The position numbers were made by a program, and so were the translations under genes. The notes below the pieces were generated by a model. That model had not been told where the DNA came from, searched no databases, and worked only from the letters and a program-made list of their open reading frames with translations. Shown here piece by piece: positions 34,630 through 45,843 of a stretch of 64,000 bases of DNA; the first letter of the stretch is position 1; each line of letters begins with the position of its first letter. Where the stretch lies: NCBI GenBank assembly GCA_023105745.1, contig JALGQZ010000015.1:19878499-19942498 (forward strand), read 5' to 3'. This stretch comes from Austropuccinia psidii. Lineage: Eukaryota; Basidiomycota; Pucciniomycetes; Pucciniales; Sphaerophragmiaceae.

Positions 34630-35448
34630 TTAGTTAGTTATGTTTTTCAATTTATCAATAAAGGTTGGTAACATTGATAATATTTCTTTCAGAGTTAGAT
34701 TTCTCTTTTGATGAAGTATTCTCTTCATCACATGTTCAATTATTGGCTTTTGGTTATTAACTGTAGATTTTACTTTGTTCTTTAATTCTATCTTTTGTAA
34801 ATCCTGTTTTGATATCTCATTATTCCCTTTTTTAGAGATAATCTCAATATTGTCATTATCTCTTTCCTTTCCTTCTTGGGGCTTCTTGTATTTTTTTAGA
34901 ATAAAAACCCTTATTTCCTCTTCTGCCTCATCTTCCTCATGGTAGGCACCTGGTATCTTCTTTTCAAGGGACTTTTGTGTTTCATTCTTATGCCCTTTCT
35001 GAGCTTGGCTTTGAGTTTCCTGTCTTGAAGATCTCTGTTGTTTCTGCCTAAGTCCAACATTTACTTGAATATTTTCATTTGCTGGTGATATTTGAGGAGG
35101 TTTCCTGTTTCCCCATTCTTCTATTTGAGCTATAATGGCTTCCTTCTCAGCTTTATGATCATTGAGTAATGTTTTTTCTTGCTTTTTTGGGGGTGGATTT
35201 GATTTTTCCATCATTCTCTTTTTTCAATCCTCCTTCTCTTTGGAAAAATGTCTAACTAATTCATTTGCAGATTTAGGGCCTTCTGTGGGCACTCTTTGAA
35301 AATTTGGAAAAATATATGTTCCTCCAGGCTTCAAGAAAACTCTTTTCTCCAAGTATTCTGTGAGAAGATTACATCTTATTGTGGGATTTCTTTCTTCTAA
35401 GCAGTAATAACACTTCAGTGGATGTCTTGGAGCCATTTGAGCTGGCAC
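34630..35448 (-). pseudogene. Element C Gag zinc knuckle and charged linker
   Basis: One frame with a stop at 35221. It begins KCYYCLEERNPTIRCN (about 35420), a knuckle whose His has been lost, then LKPGGTYIFPNFQRVPTEGP (about 35330). From 35214 it continues as a Lys/Glu/Gln-rich linker with KIPGAYHEEDEAEEE (about 34955) and KKYKKPQ, ending in ILHQKRNLTLKEILSMLP (about 34700). Element B has the same order. Confidence 0.75.
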
Positions 35449-35639
35449 ATATGGCGGATAACTTGAAGATATTGGTGGTAACAGATATCTTGGCCTGAAT
35501 GGCTATGAGGTTTGCCTAACTTTCTGATATTGATTGTTTCTTGCTTGTTTTTTCTTGGGAGATTCAAATCCTTCAGAAAGGCATTTGAGCTTATTCAATA
35601 CTTCCATAAGTGATTGTTCCCAGAATCCTTTGATTAATT

Positions 35640-37010
35640 TTCTTGTGGCTGACATTTTTTATTTTTTTGGGTAAGATCTTTCATTTGCTTTAATAATTCT
35701 TCCCATAGTTCCTCTTCAAACCTGTGTTTCTTCTCTTGTGAATTTGCTTGTCAAAATTTGTTCTGTTGAATTAAGACTTTGGCTTGTAAATCCTGTTCAA
35801 TATATGGCTTTGGGATTTCCAATATTGGAATGATATAACCACCATCCAAAGCTTTCACCATTGCCTTATCGTTTATCATTTCTTTATAAATGGATTCCTC
35901 AACACTTGAGGAAATACTAGCCAAAAAAATTTGATTATGATTAATATCTCTCTATATATATTGATACCTCTTGAGATAATTAATGATGGATTCATATTGC
36001 CCAATGAACTTTTTATATTGAGTCATGTTTCCAATTCCTCCTTCCTGTTGAATATTTGTAAATAGTTGAGTTATTGACAATAGCTTGTATCTTTTTTCAG
36101 GTAATATTGCTCCCCATATTCTCTTCATATCCAATTTTAATTTCTCCCAATCCCCAGTCTCATATCAAGGAATTCCTTAAATATGGTAGCTCATTTCTTA
36201 ATCTTTAGTCCAAAGGGATATCTGTATTTCCATGTCCCTTCCACTTTCTCCTTCAATTTCTGTTATATTTTCTACCCTTTTGATGAATGTTTCTACTTCC
36301 TTTCCATCAAACCATAATTTACAATCCTTTGGCCTAATCTTGACAATTGGTGTGCTATTTATAGAAATTTCTTGTTGTAATGGGCTTGAAGCCTTTTTAT
36401 GAATATTAACCCTCTTTGGTAGAGTATTTGGTCTATGTGAAGTAAATGGAGTTTATGAGGCAATGGGCCTTGAAAATGGTGATGGTGATCCTTCTTGTCT
36501 GAAAATCCTGGGCATGGTTGTACTTTCTTCAATTGGGCTGTTTTCTGAAGTAAAACTTGACTCTTTTCTTTTTCCTTCTTTTTTGAGGAGTTCAATTAAT
36601 TTGTGTTTCATTTCCAACATTCTTTGATGAAGTTTTTTCTACATCAGAAATATCTTATTGTCCTTGCATGGTGTCTTCATTTATGATTTCTTCTTTGGAT
36701 TCATTGGGATTATGTGGTATCTTTGATGAAAATCCTGAACCCATATTTATATCTGCTTTGTTGATTTTCTGCTGTTCAGTTTTCTTTCTAATCTCAAAAC
36801 TTTCCTTGAGTAATTCTTCAAAATAATTTGTAACTATCTTCTGATATTTCTTCTTGGTTCTCAGTGTGCCAACTGGTATACTATAATCTATAGGTGATTC
36901 TATTCCAGGTGGTGTTTCTCCTCTTTTTAAATAAGAATAATGAGATGATTTTGTTGAAGAACTTTATGGTGATGATTATTGAGAATTTCTTTGATTCTCT
37001 GATCCCACAT
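35640..37010 (-). pseudogene. Element C Gag, broken
   Basis: Pieces on minus: LLKESFEIRKKTEQQKIN (about 36810), a Ser/Pro linker (36359-36595), WFDGKEVETFIKRVE (about 36310, the capsid motif shared with B), DWEKLKLDMKRIWGAILPEK (about 36140), GGIGNMTQYKKFIGQYESII (about 36040) and EIPKPYIEQDLQAKV (about 35800). At least five stops or shifts. It corresponds to B Gag over its length. Confidence 0.75.
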
Positions 37011-37122
37011 CAAATTGATAGGCTTGTGAGCTTTCCTTATTGGTAAAGGGACTTTTATAGATTTAATTTGCAGCTTTTTTTATTGGTAATTGTCAGATTA
37101 TTGATGGTGGAAGCTGTAAGGC

Positions 37123-37138
37123 ACTGTTGGGACACCAG
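37123..37138 (-). other. Primer binding site of element C
   Basis: The minus strand reads TGGTGTCCCAACAGTG, the same 16 bases as in element B, just after the LTR end. Confidence 0.8.
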
Positions 37139-37139
37139 A

Positions 37140-39060
37140 TGTGGGAGCTCCTGCTGCCTTGGGAAAAAATAACGCAGTTCCTTGAGGGGGAAATCATTGC
37201 TAAATCTGTTTTAAATTTCAGAATCGTCCAATAGCCATGGGTGCTAAGGTGTATTAGCTGTCCCTATAAATAATACTGAATAGTCAGCCTACGGAGAATC
37301 ACAAAAATAAAATAATATTTGTGGTTTTAAAAGATAGAGAATACTTATCAGTAGTCTCTAAATCAGACGTATTAATAATTTATAGCCAAAACTTTCATAT
37401 AACACTATAATAAAATAAATACTCCTACTTGATTTTATGTTAATAAGACTAATAAAGATTTTTTTGTGATTATGATTATTTTTTTATATTAATAGTAATA
37501 ATAAGACTATGGAACGTCATACTAATATATATTCTGCAATAAACCTTTTTGATACTATGTTAATATCACTACTAAAATGTTTCTGAGCCAGGCTACTGAG
37601 CGTTTCACTACGGTTAACCTACTATTCTTCACTAATATTAAGCTTCCAAGAAAAGCTACTGAGCTTTTCACTAAGGTTAAGCTACTGCTACTCTAGATAT
37701 CCTGCTAGTCCAGGGATTGTTGTGATCCTCATTCATGGGAATGTTACTATTGTTCTAGAAAATGAGGGAGAGAAGACCTCTATTTATACCTTTTGGGCTT
37801 CCATAGAACTTCTCAAAGAAGGGGAGTTAGAGAAATCATAGTTGAGATGTTTTAGCTGGTGAGACTTGTAGCTTTGGTGTCTTTGTTACATGTTTGCTGA
37901 GAGAATTTTGCTGGTGGTGTTTTTTTCTTATCAAAATCATGTGATTTTATTGAGATAATGTGGCTGGTGAGAGTGTTTTCTTGTCAAAATTATGTGATAT
38001 CATTGTGATAATTTGGCTGGTGAAATTTTCTTTTTGCGAGAAAATTGGAGGAAATACAGGTGCTGAAAATTCAATTTTCTTCTAGTCATATGATATCTTT
38101 GAGAGAATTCAGCTGGTGATATTTTTCTTGGAAATGGAGAAAGTGGGGAAAATACAGCTTTTTGTTATTGAGCACACTGCCAGTAGATTTGAAAAAGGTG
38201 GGGAAATTGGTATTTTCTATTTTGATTGAAGATCTTCTGGTTTAAAATTTAATCTTCTTTTTTATGCCCTAGGACTTCTTTACAGTTTTATTTACCTAGT
38301 TCCAGAGTGCTGAAGTTTTATTTCCTTCTTAGGAGTTATTTCCTAATTCCTCTTTCCATCTCTGGAGTCATTCCATAATTCCTATTTTCATCTCTAAAGT
38401 TATTCCCTAATTACTATTTTAATTTCTATATTTATTCCCTAATTCCTATTTCTATCTCTGGAGCTATACTGTAATTCCTATGTTCATCTCCAAAGTTATT
38501 CCGCAATTTGATTTTCTTCTTGGGAGTTATTCCTCAATTTTCCACTGATTTATTCCCTAATTCCTATTTTCACCTCTTGAGTTATCCCCTAATTGCTATT
38601 TCACTCCGAAGTAATTTCCCAATTCCTATTTCCATTTCTAGGGTTATTCCACATTGTAATGTTCTTCTTGGAAGTTATTCCTCAATTTTTCCCTGAGTTG
38701 TTCCTTAACTTCTATTTTCACCTCTGGAGATATTCCCCAATTCCCATTTTTGTTTGAAAATCCAATAGTTTTATTCCACAGTTATATTTTGATCCCTGGA
38801 ATAATTCTGAAATTTCATTTTTATTCCTCAGAGCAATTCAGGGATTTTTCTATAATTCTGCAATCTTATTGCATAATTTCTCCCAAGCTTCTCAATTTTA
38901 TTCCAATTACTTCTCCAAAAGTCCACAATATAATTCCCAGTTTTATTCCTGTCTCTGGAGTTATTCTGCATTTTCATTTTCTTGCCCCTGAATTATTCTG
39001 CATTTCTTATTATCATACTTGGTAAGCTTGAAGCTGGTATAATTGGTATGGAATCCCACA
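37140..39060 (-). mobile_element. 5' LTR of element C (family 1)
   Basis: On plus it runs from TGTGGGAGCTCC to GGAATCCCACA, 1921 bp. The minus TATA box is GTATAAATAGAGG (about 37778-37790). U5 is nearly identical to LTR1. The inner U3 (37860-38130) has GCTGGTGA/CATGTGAT repeats as in LTR1. The partner 3' LTR is not in the window. Confidence 0.88.
38300..38990 (-). repeat. Degenerate 32-bp minisatellite in the U3 of the element C LTR
   Basis: On plus, units such as TTATTCCCTAATTCCTATTT and a following TCATCTCTGGAG repeat about every 32 bp, more regularly at the left end (38350-38500). LTRs of the same family (B, solo, G) carry different repeats at this place. Confidence 0.8.
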
Positions 39061-39857
39061 CTGTGGAGGTCTAACAAAACAATTTTTAGGAGAATTTGAC
39101 TGGCCTTTTTTTGATCCTCTTTGCTTTTGTTGGAAACCACACTGCACAGCCCCCCAGCATATAATAGGACATTTGCTTGATCTCAAAGGTGACCTATCAT
39201 CCATAAGTAATTCAATTCAATGAAAATTTCCCAAACACTTTCCTGCCCCCTGAACATTGTCACATTGTGTCAATTATCCAACCTGCCAATGGATGAAGCA
39301 AAATTCTCCAGCATTCTATATCTGTATAAGCATATATTTGTCAGGGTGACTCTATGATATAGCTGTACAATGACAAATAAAAGCCATTACTATGAGTGTG
39401 ACACAAAAATGAAAATGATAATTAAGAGAATACAGGGTTAAAAGGGCTATACTAAATGAATTTAGTGATGGTGAGTACTTCTGATAGCCCTGGGTGCAGT
39501 TTATATCTGTTGGTTTACAATATTAAACCATACAATAATTACAATTTATAATTATAACTGTTAAATTCTGAGGGTACAACTTCTTTTAAGAAGTTATACC
39601 ATGTATTAATACTAAGAACAGGATTATGTATTGGCCTTCTGGTGAGGAAAGGCCTTCTTTTATCTTGTTCTGGGGTAGTGGGAGGTTGTTTACCTCTGCA
39701 CACGACCACAGAGTGAAGGCTTTCACTACTGTGGGCTGGTTTGTGGTTCTGCACACTCAATACAGACTGGTATTGGGTGGAAATGTGGTTTTAGAACCAC
39801 AAGTTGTCATTTTTACCCTTTACAGGGTGAAACGTTTCACCAATGAAGTTTACAGAT
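39061..39857. other. Flank between elements C and D, no gene recognised
   Basis: Mixed composition with short open frames on both strands and no recognisable domain. It ends in CAGAT, the target duplication of element D, and was once continuous with 49374 onward. Confidence 0.45.
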
Positions 39858-41329
39858 TATCACAGGGGCTCTTGGACAGAAAACAAGAGTGGCCTGGCAC
39901 TCAGCAATCAGGGAACTCACTTGGAAGACTCCAAAGAATAAAGAAGATAAAAATAAAAGAATAAATTCCTCTAAGAAATATGCAGGTACAAAGATGAGAT
40001 CCAATGAGAGGAAAGAGAAGCCAAATGGCCAAACAGCCAACCAAGTAAGTCCTTAATCACTGTTTCAACCTTCCAAAATGAACAATGGAATTAGTAATGA
40101 TATGACCACCAAATATCCACTTATAGGTAAAGAAAGAAAAGAGAAAAGGTGGTAAATGACTGACTTGATAATATCAGTATTCACTTAACAAAAATGATAA
40201 GATAAATAAAGATAAAATAAAATCAAAATATATTAATTAACTGGGGAAAATCCCCCAGGGTGGAAAGGGTAGCCGGTATATGTGAAAAGCTGGGAGCTTG
40301 AGTTCTTCAGGCTGAAAACTGATCTGTATTGATCCTTGAGGCTGTATTGATGGTTTTGGGAATTGATACAGCTGGCTAATATTGAAATTGAATTGGGTTG
40401 AATGAATTTCCCATGCTTGAAAATGAAATACAGTTCTTGATGGATCCAGACTGTATTGAAATGAAGGTGGTTGCCAAGATGGATTGAGTGGAGCTTTGAC
40501 ACTTGAAAATTGAATGAATGAAAGAATGAACTGCCTCTTGAATCCCTTGAGAATGGTTGAACAGTATTTCCTTGGAGGAATACTGTGAATGAAATTATCC
40601 AATGACGTCTTGATGGAATGATTGGTCTTTGACGCTGAAACACTTGCTCTTGAGCCTTGATGATTCCTCTGAATGATTGGGTGCCTTGATGACGTGATGA
40701 TATGTTGGAATGTTGAAATGACCATTTGATATTGCCACCATTGAATTTCTGTTGAAAAATGATGCACAATGATATATAACATCATTTATGGCATATTGGT
40801 TCATTGGAAAGAAGATTATGTCTCAAGGTCTTGAGATGGAAAGAAAGAGGGGAAAAAGATGGATGGGATGGCTTCAGAGCTTGAAAAGGTGTTTCTGGGT
40901 CCTTTGGGGTTTTTGGCTAATTTTGGGTTCTGAGCCAAAAACTGGCCCAAAGGGCGGGAAAGTGTCTTTTGGACACTTTGTGTCAAAGTGCACAAAAATG
41001 CGCAAAAGTGTGCAAATGCGCAAAGTGCGCAAAAATGCGCAAATGCAAATTATGAGTCCAAATGGCCAAAACAGCCATTTGGGCCATTTCCCCTGGTTTT
41101 GAGGGAAATTACCAGAAATACCCATTCGGGCATAAATTGCTGCTATGGCTTCTGGATCAAGGTGAAGGGCCATGAAGGCCCCAAAAGACAAATTGCCATA
41201 AATGATCCATAAGATGATGACGTGGCCATATTGGCCACTGGTGATGGATATGGCCAATTGGCCATAAAAGGACTGTGGCTTGATATGCCATATGGAGATC
41301 CAAGGAGGTGAATTGCCATGGTTGTGACA
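39858..41329 (-). repeat. 3' LTR of chromovirus D
   Basis: On plus it runs from TATCACAGGGGCTC to GGTTGTGACA. It holds a minus TATA-like CATATACC (40275-40282), a TGCGCAAA-type microrepeat (about 40985-41045) and repeated GGCCA words. The copies differ at scattered sites and in the microrepeat length (1472 against 1463 bp). Confidence 0.93.
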
Positions 41330-41345
41330 GTACCCCCCACCTTGA
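41330..41345 (-). other. Polypurine tract of chromovirus D
   Basis: The minus strand reads AAGGTGGGGGGTAC directly before the 3' LTR. Confidence 0.8.
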
Positions 41346-41746
41346 AATGGTGAGCTCCTGAGCACAAATACAAGGTGAAGCCTGTTGAGGCTATTGGAAA
41401 GGATTGAGAGTGCTATAGAGGAAAGTTCTTTTAAGAGGAAAATAAATTAATAACTGATATTAAAAATTTGTCATATGACGCAGGACTTGCTTGATCTTCT
41501 TTTGAGATTGGCTTCATGATTGATGATTTTGTAATGAATGAATGTTCTTTGAGATGAATTTTTGATATGATAAAATGAAAATGAAAATAAAATTTAATAT
41601 AAAGAATGAAAATGAAAATAAAAGAAAGAGAAAAGAGAAAAGAAAAATGAATTAAATCTTGAGGAGGTTCCAATCTTCATCACAGAGGTTGATAACTGAT
41701 TTTGAAATTTGGCCAAGGGCCTGGAAAGAGAAAATCAAGGCCAGGT

Positions 41747-42130
41747 GCTCACAAAGTGGCCAAGGTGATGTTTTGACAAGATTCTAGACCCCTCAGGGAA
41801 GGGCACACCAGGAGAGGAACTTACCTTTGGCAGTTACCACTCCGGCCAGTGCCATAACAATAAAAACAAAAATGTTGAAGGAATGAATTTGAATTGTGAA
41901 GTCTTTGAAATGAATTGAAAAGTGAATGGCACATTTTCCCAAGTGAAAATGGCCATAAGATTGGAAATCAAGTTGAAAGCCATGCCAAAGATCTGTGTCC
42001 AAAATTGCAAAGTGCTCACAGAGTGGCCAAGGTGCTGCTTACAACAAAACGAAGAGTAGAATACCCCTAAAGGTGCATACCAGGAGTGGGAGTTACTTTT
42101 GGTAATTCCTCTCCCCACCAAGCACCATAA
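41747..42130 (-). repeat. Paired 3' modules of chromovirus D
   Basis: Copies at 41747-41850 and 42010-42130. On minus both carry CACCTTGGCCACTYTGTGAG at their far end; the first has AAAGGTAAGTTCC, while the second has AAAAGTAACTCCC, a changed splice-like word. The second begins within 10 bp of the pol stop (42135). Confidence 0.8.
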
Positions 42131-42134
42131 TGAA

Positions 42135-42875
42135 TCAAGCTTTTGAAGAATTGGGCCCAGGCTTGTCAGGATATAATGAATGAAAATCTTTGACAAGTTC
42201 AGGACAATTCTTGAGGTTTTCAGTTGGTTCCCAAGTGGATCTCTCTGGGTCTTGACTGAAACCTTTCCATTCCACCAGATACCATAATTTTCCTCTCTTA
42301 AGCTTTAAGTCCAGTATCTGAGAGACTTCTCATTCCTCTTCTTCTTCAAGGATGATTGGAGGAGGAGGATCTTTACGCCTATTTGGGATTGTTGATGTCT
42401 TGACTGGTTCTAAGAGTGAAATATGGAAGACTGGGTGGATGGACTTCCATTGAGATGGGAGCTTGAGGTGGTAAGCATGAGTGCTGACTTTCTTCAAGAT
42501 TGGAAAAGGACCCAACCATCTTCCAGAAAGTTTTTTGGTGGGTCTAGCTGATTTGATGTTCTTGGAGGAAAGCCATACCATGTCGCCAGGATTGAAGATG
42601 GGTGGACTTGCTCTACTTTTATCTGCATACCTCTTAAACCTGTTTATGGCAACTTCAAGTTCTCTCTTGACATCTTGCTGTACTGATTGGAGTTTTGTTG
42701 ATAACTTTCCAGCAGGAGTATCTTGAGTAATGTGAACTGAGTCAAAATGTGGATCTCTTCCATAAACAGTGAAAAACGGTGATTGTTTTGTTGAAGAGTG
42801 GTCAGAGTTATTGTAGGCAATTTCAGCCAGAGGGAGCCAGGTGTTCCAATCATCTTTATGATAACTGACATACAT
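42135..42875 (-). pseudogene. Chromovirus D integrase C-terminus and chromodomain
   Basis: MYVSYHKDDWNTWLPLAEIA through the post-core domain (RYADKSRASPPIFNPGDMVW, WLGPFPILKKV) to HISLLEPVKTSTIPNR (about 42400). The chromodomain follows but is cut by a TGA at 42330 where E has Trp (EEEW). Beyond the stop the frame is open (EVSQILDLKLKRGKLWYLVE, WEPTENL) to the natural end at 42135. Chromodomains steer integration to histone-marked chromatin. Confidence 0.88.
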
Positions 42876-43594
42876 CCAAAGGTACTGTTCTAGTATCTGA
42901 TTTACCCTCTCTGTCTGTCCATCAGTTTCTGGATGGTAAGCAGTTGATAGATCTCTTGAAATCTTGAGCTGCTGAGAAAGATTGGTCCAAAAAGAAGAAA
43001 AAAAAGAGAACCTCTATCACTAACAATGCTTGGGGGAAGGCCATGATTTGAGAAAATATTCTTGATGAATAAATGGGCCAAATCTAATGAAGTTATTGAA
43101 GACATTGTTGGAATAAAAACTGCCATTTTTAAGAGTCTGTCCACTATGACAAGGATTGCGTCAAAGGAATTGGACAGTGGCAATTGAGTGATGAAATCCA
43201 TTGAAAGACAAATCCAAGGACCATTTGGAATTGGAAGAGGTTTGAGGAGTCCAAACTTTTTGTGGTGAATATTTTTGTTTCTTGAACACTGTTGACAGGA
43301 TGATACATAATACTTGATAAATTGAGTCATGCCAGGCCAGTGAAAATCCCGCTTGACAAGTTTGAGAGTCTTCTCTTGGCCAGGGTGTCCAGCTAGAGGA
43401 GAGTCATGCCTTTTTTGAAGTATGCTGAGTTGAATCTTTGGGTCATTTGGGACCACCACCTGATCTTTGAGCAGGAGAAGCTGGGAGGAGGAATCAAGAG
43501 AATAATCTTTAACAGATTTACCTTTACCCAAATCTTGAAGGATACTTCTATATTGAGAATATTGCCATAATGACTTCTGAGTTGATTCAATCAA
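42876..43594 (-). pseudogene. Chromovirus D integrase core, frameshifted
   Basis: Zinc finger HDSPLAGHPGQEKTLKLVKR to CQQC (about 43420-43280), then [10 protein letters not shown] (first Asp, about 43200) and VSDRGSLF (second Asp). An extra base in an A run (about 43000) shifts the frame after GSLFF, and the Glu motif (ETDGQTE, about 42920) is in another frame. The resulting enzyme would lack the catalytic Glu. Confidence 0.88.
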
Positions 43595-43599
43595 ATTTT

Positions 43600-44850
43600 A
43601 AAATGCTTCCACCTTGAATGCAAAGAACTTTGAGGCTTGAATTTCATCTTTCTTGATTATTTATTGAAATTTGTTGGATTCTTGCTGATGAAATCTTCCC
43701 CCCTCTCTGGGTAAATGCCGTCCCGACATGATAAAGCATCTGGGAGGGTAGCCAAGCAGCCAGGGAGGTAGCTGATTGAAAAATGGAATTGAGAAGGCAA
43801 TTCAGCCCAGCGCGCTTGACGGCAAGTGAGAATATTTTATGACATAAAATATTGAAGTGATGAATGATGAGTGAGAACTTCAAAAGAGGAAACCTCTCCA
43901 GCGCTTGGGAGCCCAGACTATGCCAAGGAGTTCCTTGTCATTAATCTCATAGTTGCGCTCAGCTGGGAGAAGCTTACGGTTATCAAATGCAATGGTATGT
44001 TTTCCTGAGTCAGAAATCTGACTCAGTACAGCACCCAAGGCATAATCTGATGCATCAGTATCTACAATGGTGGGTAGAGAAGGATCAAAGTGAGACCGGA
44101 TTGGAGCAATGGTGAAAGCCTCTTTGAGTTGATGAAACTGTCTAAGAGCTTCCTCATTGAGGGGAAAACGGGAATCTTTCTTGAGGAAACTTGTGAGTGA
44201 ACTAATCTTCTTTGAATAATTCTTGATGAAACGGCAGTAAAAATTGGCAAAGCCAAGGAATGATTGAAGAGCCTTGAGGTTTCTTGGAGGTGGCCAATTA
44301 AGAATATCCTGGACTTTTGCTTGGTCCATCTTGAGGCCTTCAGAAGAAGCAACATAATCCAAATACTCTACACTAGTAACATGAAACAGGCACTTGGAGG
44401 CCTTAGCAAAGAGTTTATTGGCTCTGAGTCTGGAAAGAACAGTGGACACATGAGTGACATGTTCTTCTTCAGATTTGGAAAAGACCAAAATGTCATCCAA
44501 ATAAACCACAACATAAATATCAAGAAGATCATAAAAAATATCATTGACAAGGTTTTGGAAAGAGGCAGGAGCATTGGTGAGCCCAAATGGGATAACTAAA
44601 TACTCATAGCTACCATATTTAGTTCTAAAACATGTCCAATGTTCATCACCTTCCTTGATTCTGAGCAGGTTATATGCACCATGCAAATTAATCTTGGAGA
44701 AGATAGAAGAACCATTGAAAACAGTAAGAAGCTGATTCATAGGAGGAACAGGATACTTGTTCTTCCTAGTAACAGCATTGAGTTTGCGGTAATCAACACA
44801 AAAACGGAGGCCACCATCTTTCTTTTTGACAAAAGGACAGGTTCTCCTGT
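43600..44850 (-). pseudogene. Chromovirus D reverse transcriptase and RNase H
   Basis: [20 protein letters not shown] (about 44735), [25 protein letters not shown] (catalytic YLDD, about 44480), LGFANFYCRFIKNYSKKIS, then RNase H TDASDYALGAVLSQ (about 44060) and NDKELLGIVWAPKRWRGFL (about 43900). The rest of RNase H is in another frame (43644-43883). A frameshift near 44840 separates it from the upstream [14 protein letters not shown]. The active-site residues seen are intact. Confidence 0.9.
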
Positions 44851-45829
44851 TGAAGAGGAGCTTGGCCGGATGAAACCTTTGTCTACATTCTCTGAAATGT
44901 AGGCCCTGAGTGTATCTGACTCTTTGTTTGATAAAGAGTAGATCACCCCAACTGGAGGTAGAGACCCTTCCAGCTCAATATGATGATCGCAGGCACAGTG
45001 AGGAGGAAGTTTTTCTGCTTTCACCTTGAAGAATACATCCAAGTACTGGTGATAAACAGAAGGAACAACCTTCATTACGGTTTCTATTTCTTCTGGCTCT
45101 TCCTCTTCATCCCACAACTCCTCCAGGGAGTCATGATAAGATGAAGTTGGAAGGTCCATATTCGCAAAGAAGAGATGAAGTGAAGATACAGAATTATCTT
45201 CTCCAACATCTTGAATCTCTTTGAAGACTTCATCTATAGATGACAGTAATGACTGATGGGAATTAAGGGAAGGAATATGGACAGAAGATGGAAATGATGG
45301 TGTTCTAGAATCACCAACCAGAGCTGCACATGATTTGGCAGAAGAAAAGTCATTACTGAATAATTCTGAAGGATCATGATAGTCCTTTTGATCAGCATTA
45401 AAGGTGATCAGCCCTTGCCTCCAATCAATATATGGATTAAAATGATTAAGAAAGTCAAAGCCCAATATGAGGTCTTCTCCCTTGGGAGTATCAATGACTA
45501 AAAAGTCCCATTCAAAGCTTGGGAAGGAAGGGAGCTCAAACATATATTTAGTATGGTTAGTCACAAATAAGGAAGGAGACTCTTAGGAGTCAAGAATAAT
45601 AAGGGGAATCTTCTCTGGGAGTTCTGACATGGTCAAAGAATACTTTTGAACAAACTGCTTTGCAATAAATGAGTTGGTAGCACCAGAATCAATGAGAATA
45701 CTGTAAAGAATATCAGAGAGAGAAGAAAAAACAAAAAATTTAAGGGAATTTTTGACACCAGTATTCAGAATGCACTATTGTGCTCTGGAAGGAAAACTGT
45801 GAAGACCATTGAACACAACATGATCTTCA
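44840..45829 (-). pseudogene. Chromovirus D protease and RT N-terminus
   Basis: Entered by -1 frameshift from Gag (no ATG). VVFNGLHSFPSRAQ, a TAG stop near 45775, then [16 protein letters not shown] (protease DSG, about 45700), ILDS and a stop near 45585, [36 protein letters not shown], an acidic linker ([13 protein letters not shown], about 45110), [29 protein letters not shown] and [20 protein letters not shown] (about 44870). Both early stops would block expression in this copy. Confidence 0.88.
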
Positions 45830-45843
45830 CTCAGGCTTTTCCC
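45779..45843 (-). promoter_or_regulatory. Gag-Pol -1 frameshift signal of chromovirus D
   Basis: On minus: the slippery heptamer G GGA AAA (45843-45837) in the Gag frame, a 6-nt spacer that holds the Gag TGA (45833-45831), then a 9-bp stem GTGAAGATC/GGTCTTCAC (45830-45822 with 45807-45799) closing a 14-nt loop. The loop word TGTGTTC (45817-45811) can pair with GAGCACA (45785-45779), giving an H-type pseudoknot. The pol frame is open through the heptamer and is exactly -1 to Gag. Element E has the same layout with compensatory stem changes. Confidence 0.85.

Noticed and set aside
39539..39964. Possible host gene between elements C and D
   Set aside because: Overlapping frames on both strands run into the D LTR; no domain or intron pattern is recognisable.
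40233..40785. Two overlapping frames of about 180 codons in the D LTR, repeated at 48281-48691
   Set aside because: They are present in both LTR copies because LTRs are repeated. Overlapping frames and biased composition speak against coding.
41793..42196. Open frames over the paired modules of D
   Set aside because: They differ in frame from the A and E counterparts; conservation is at the nucleotide level, not the protein level.
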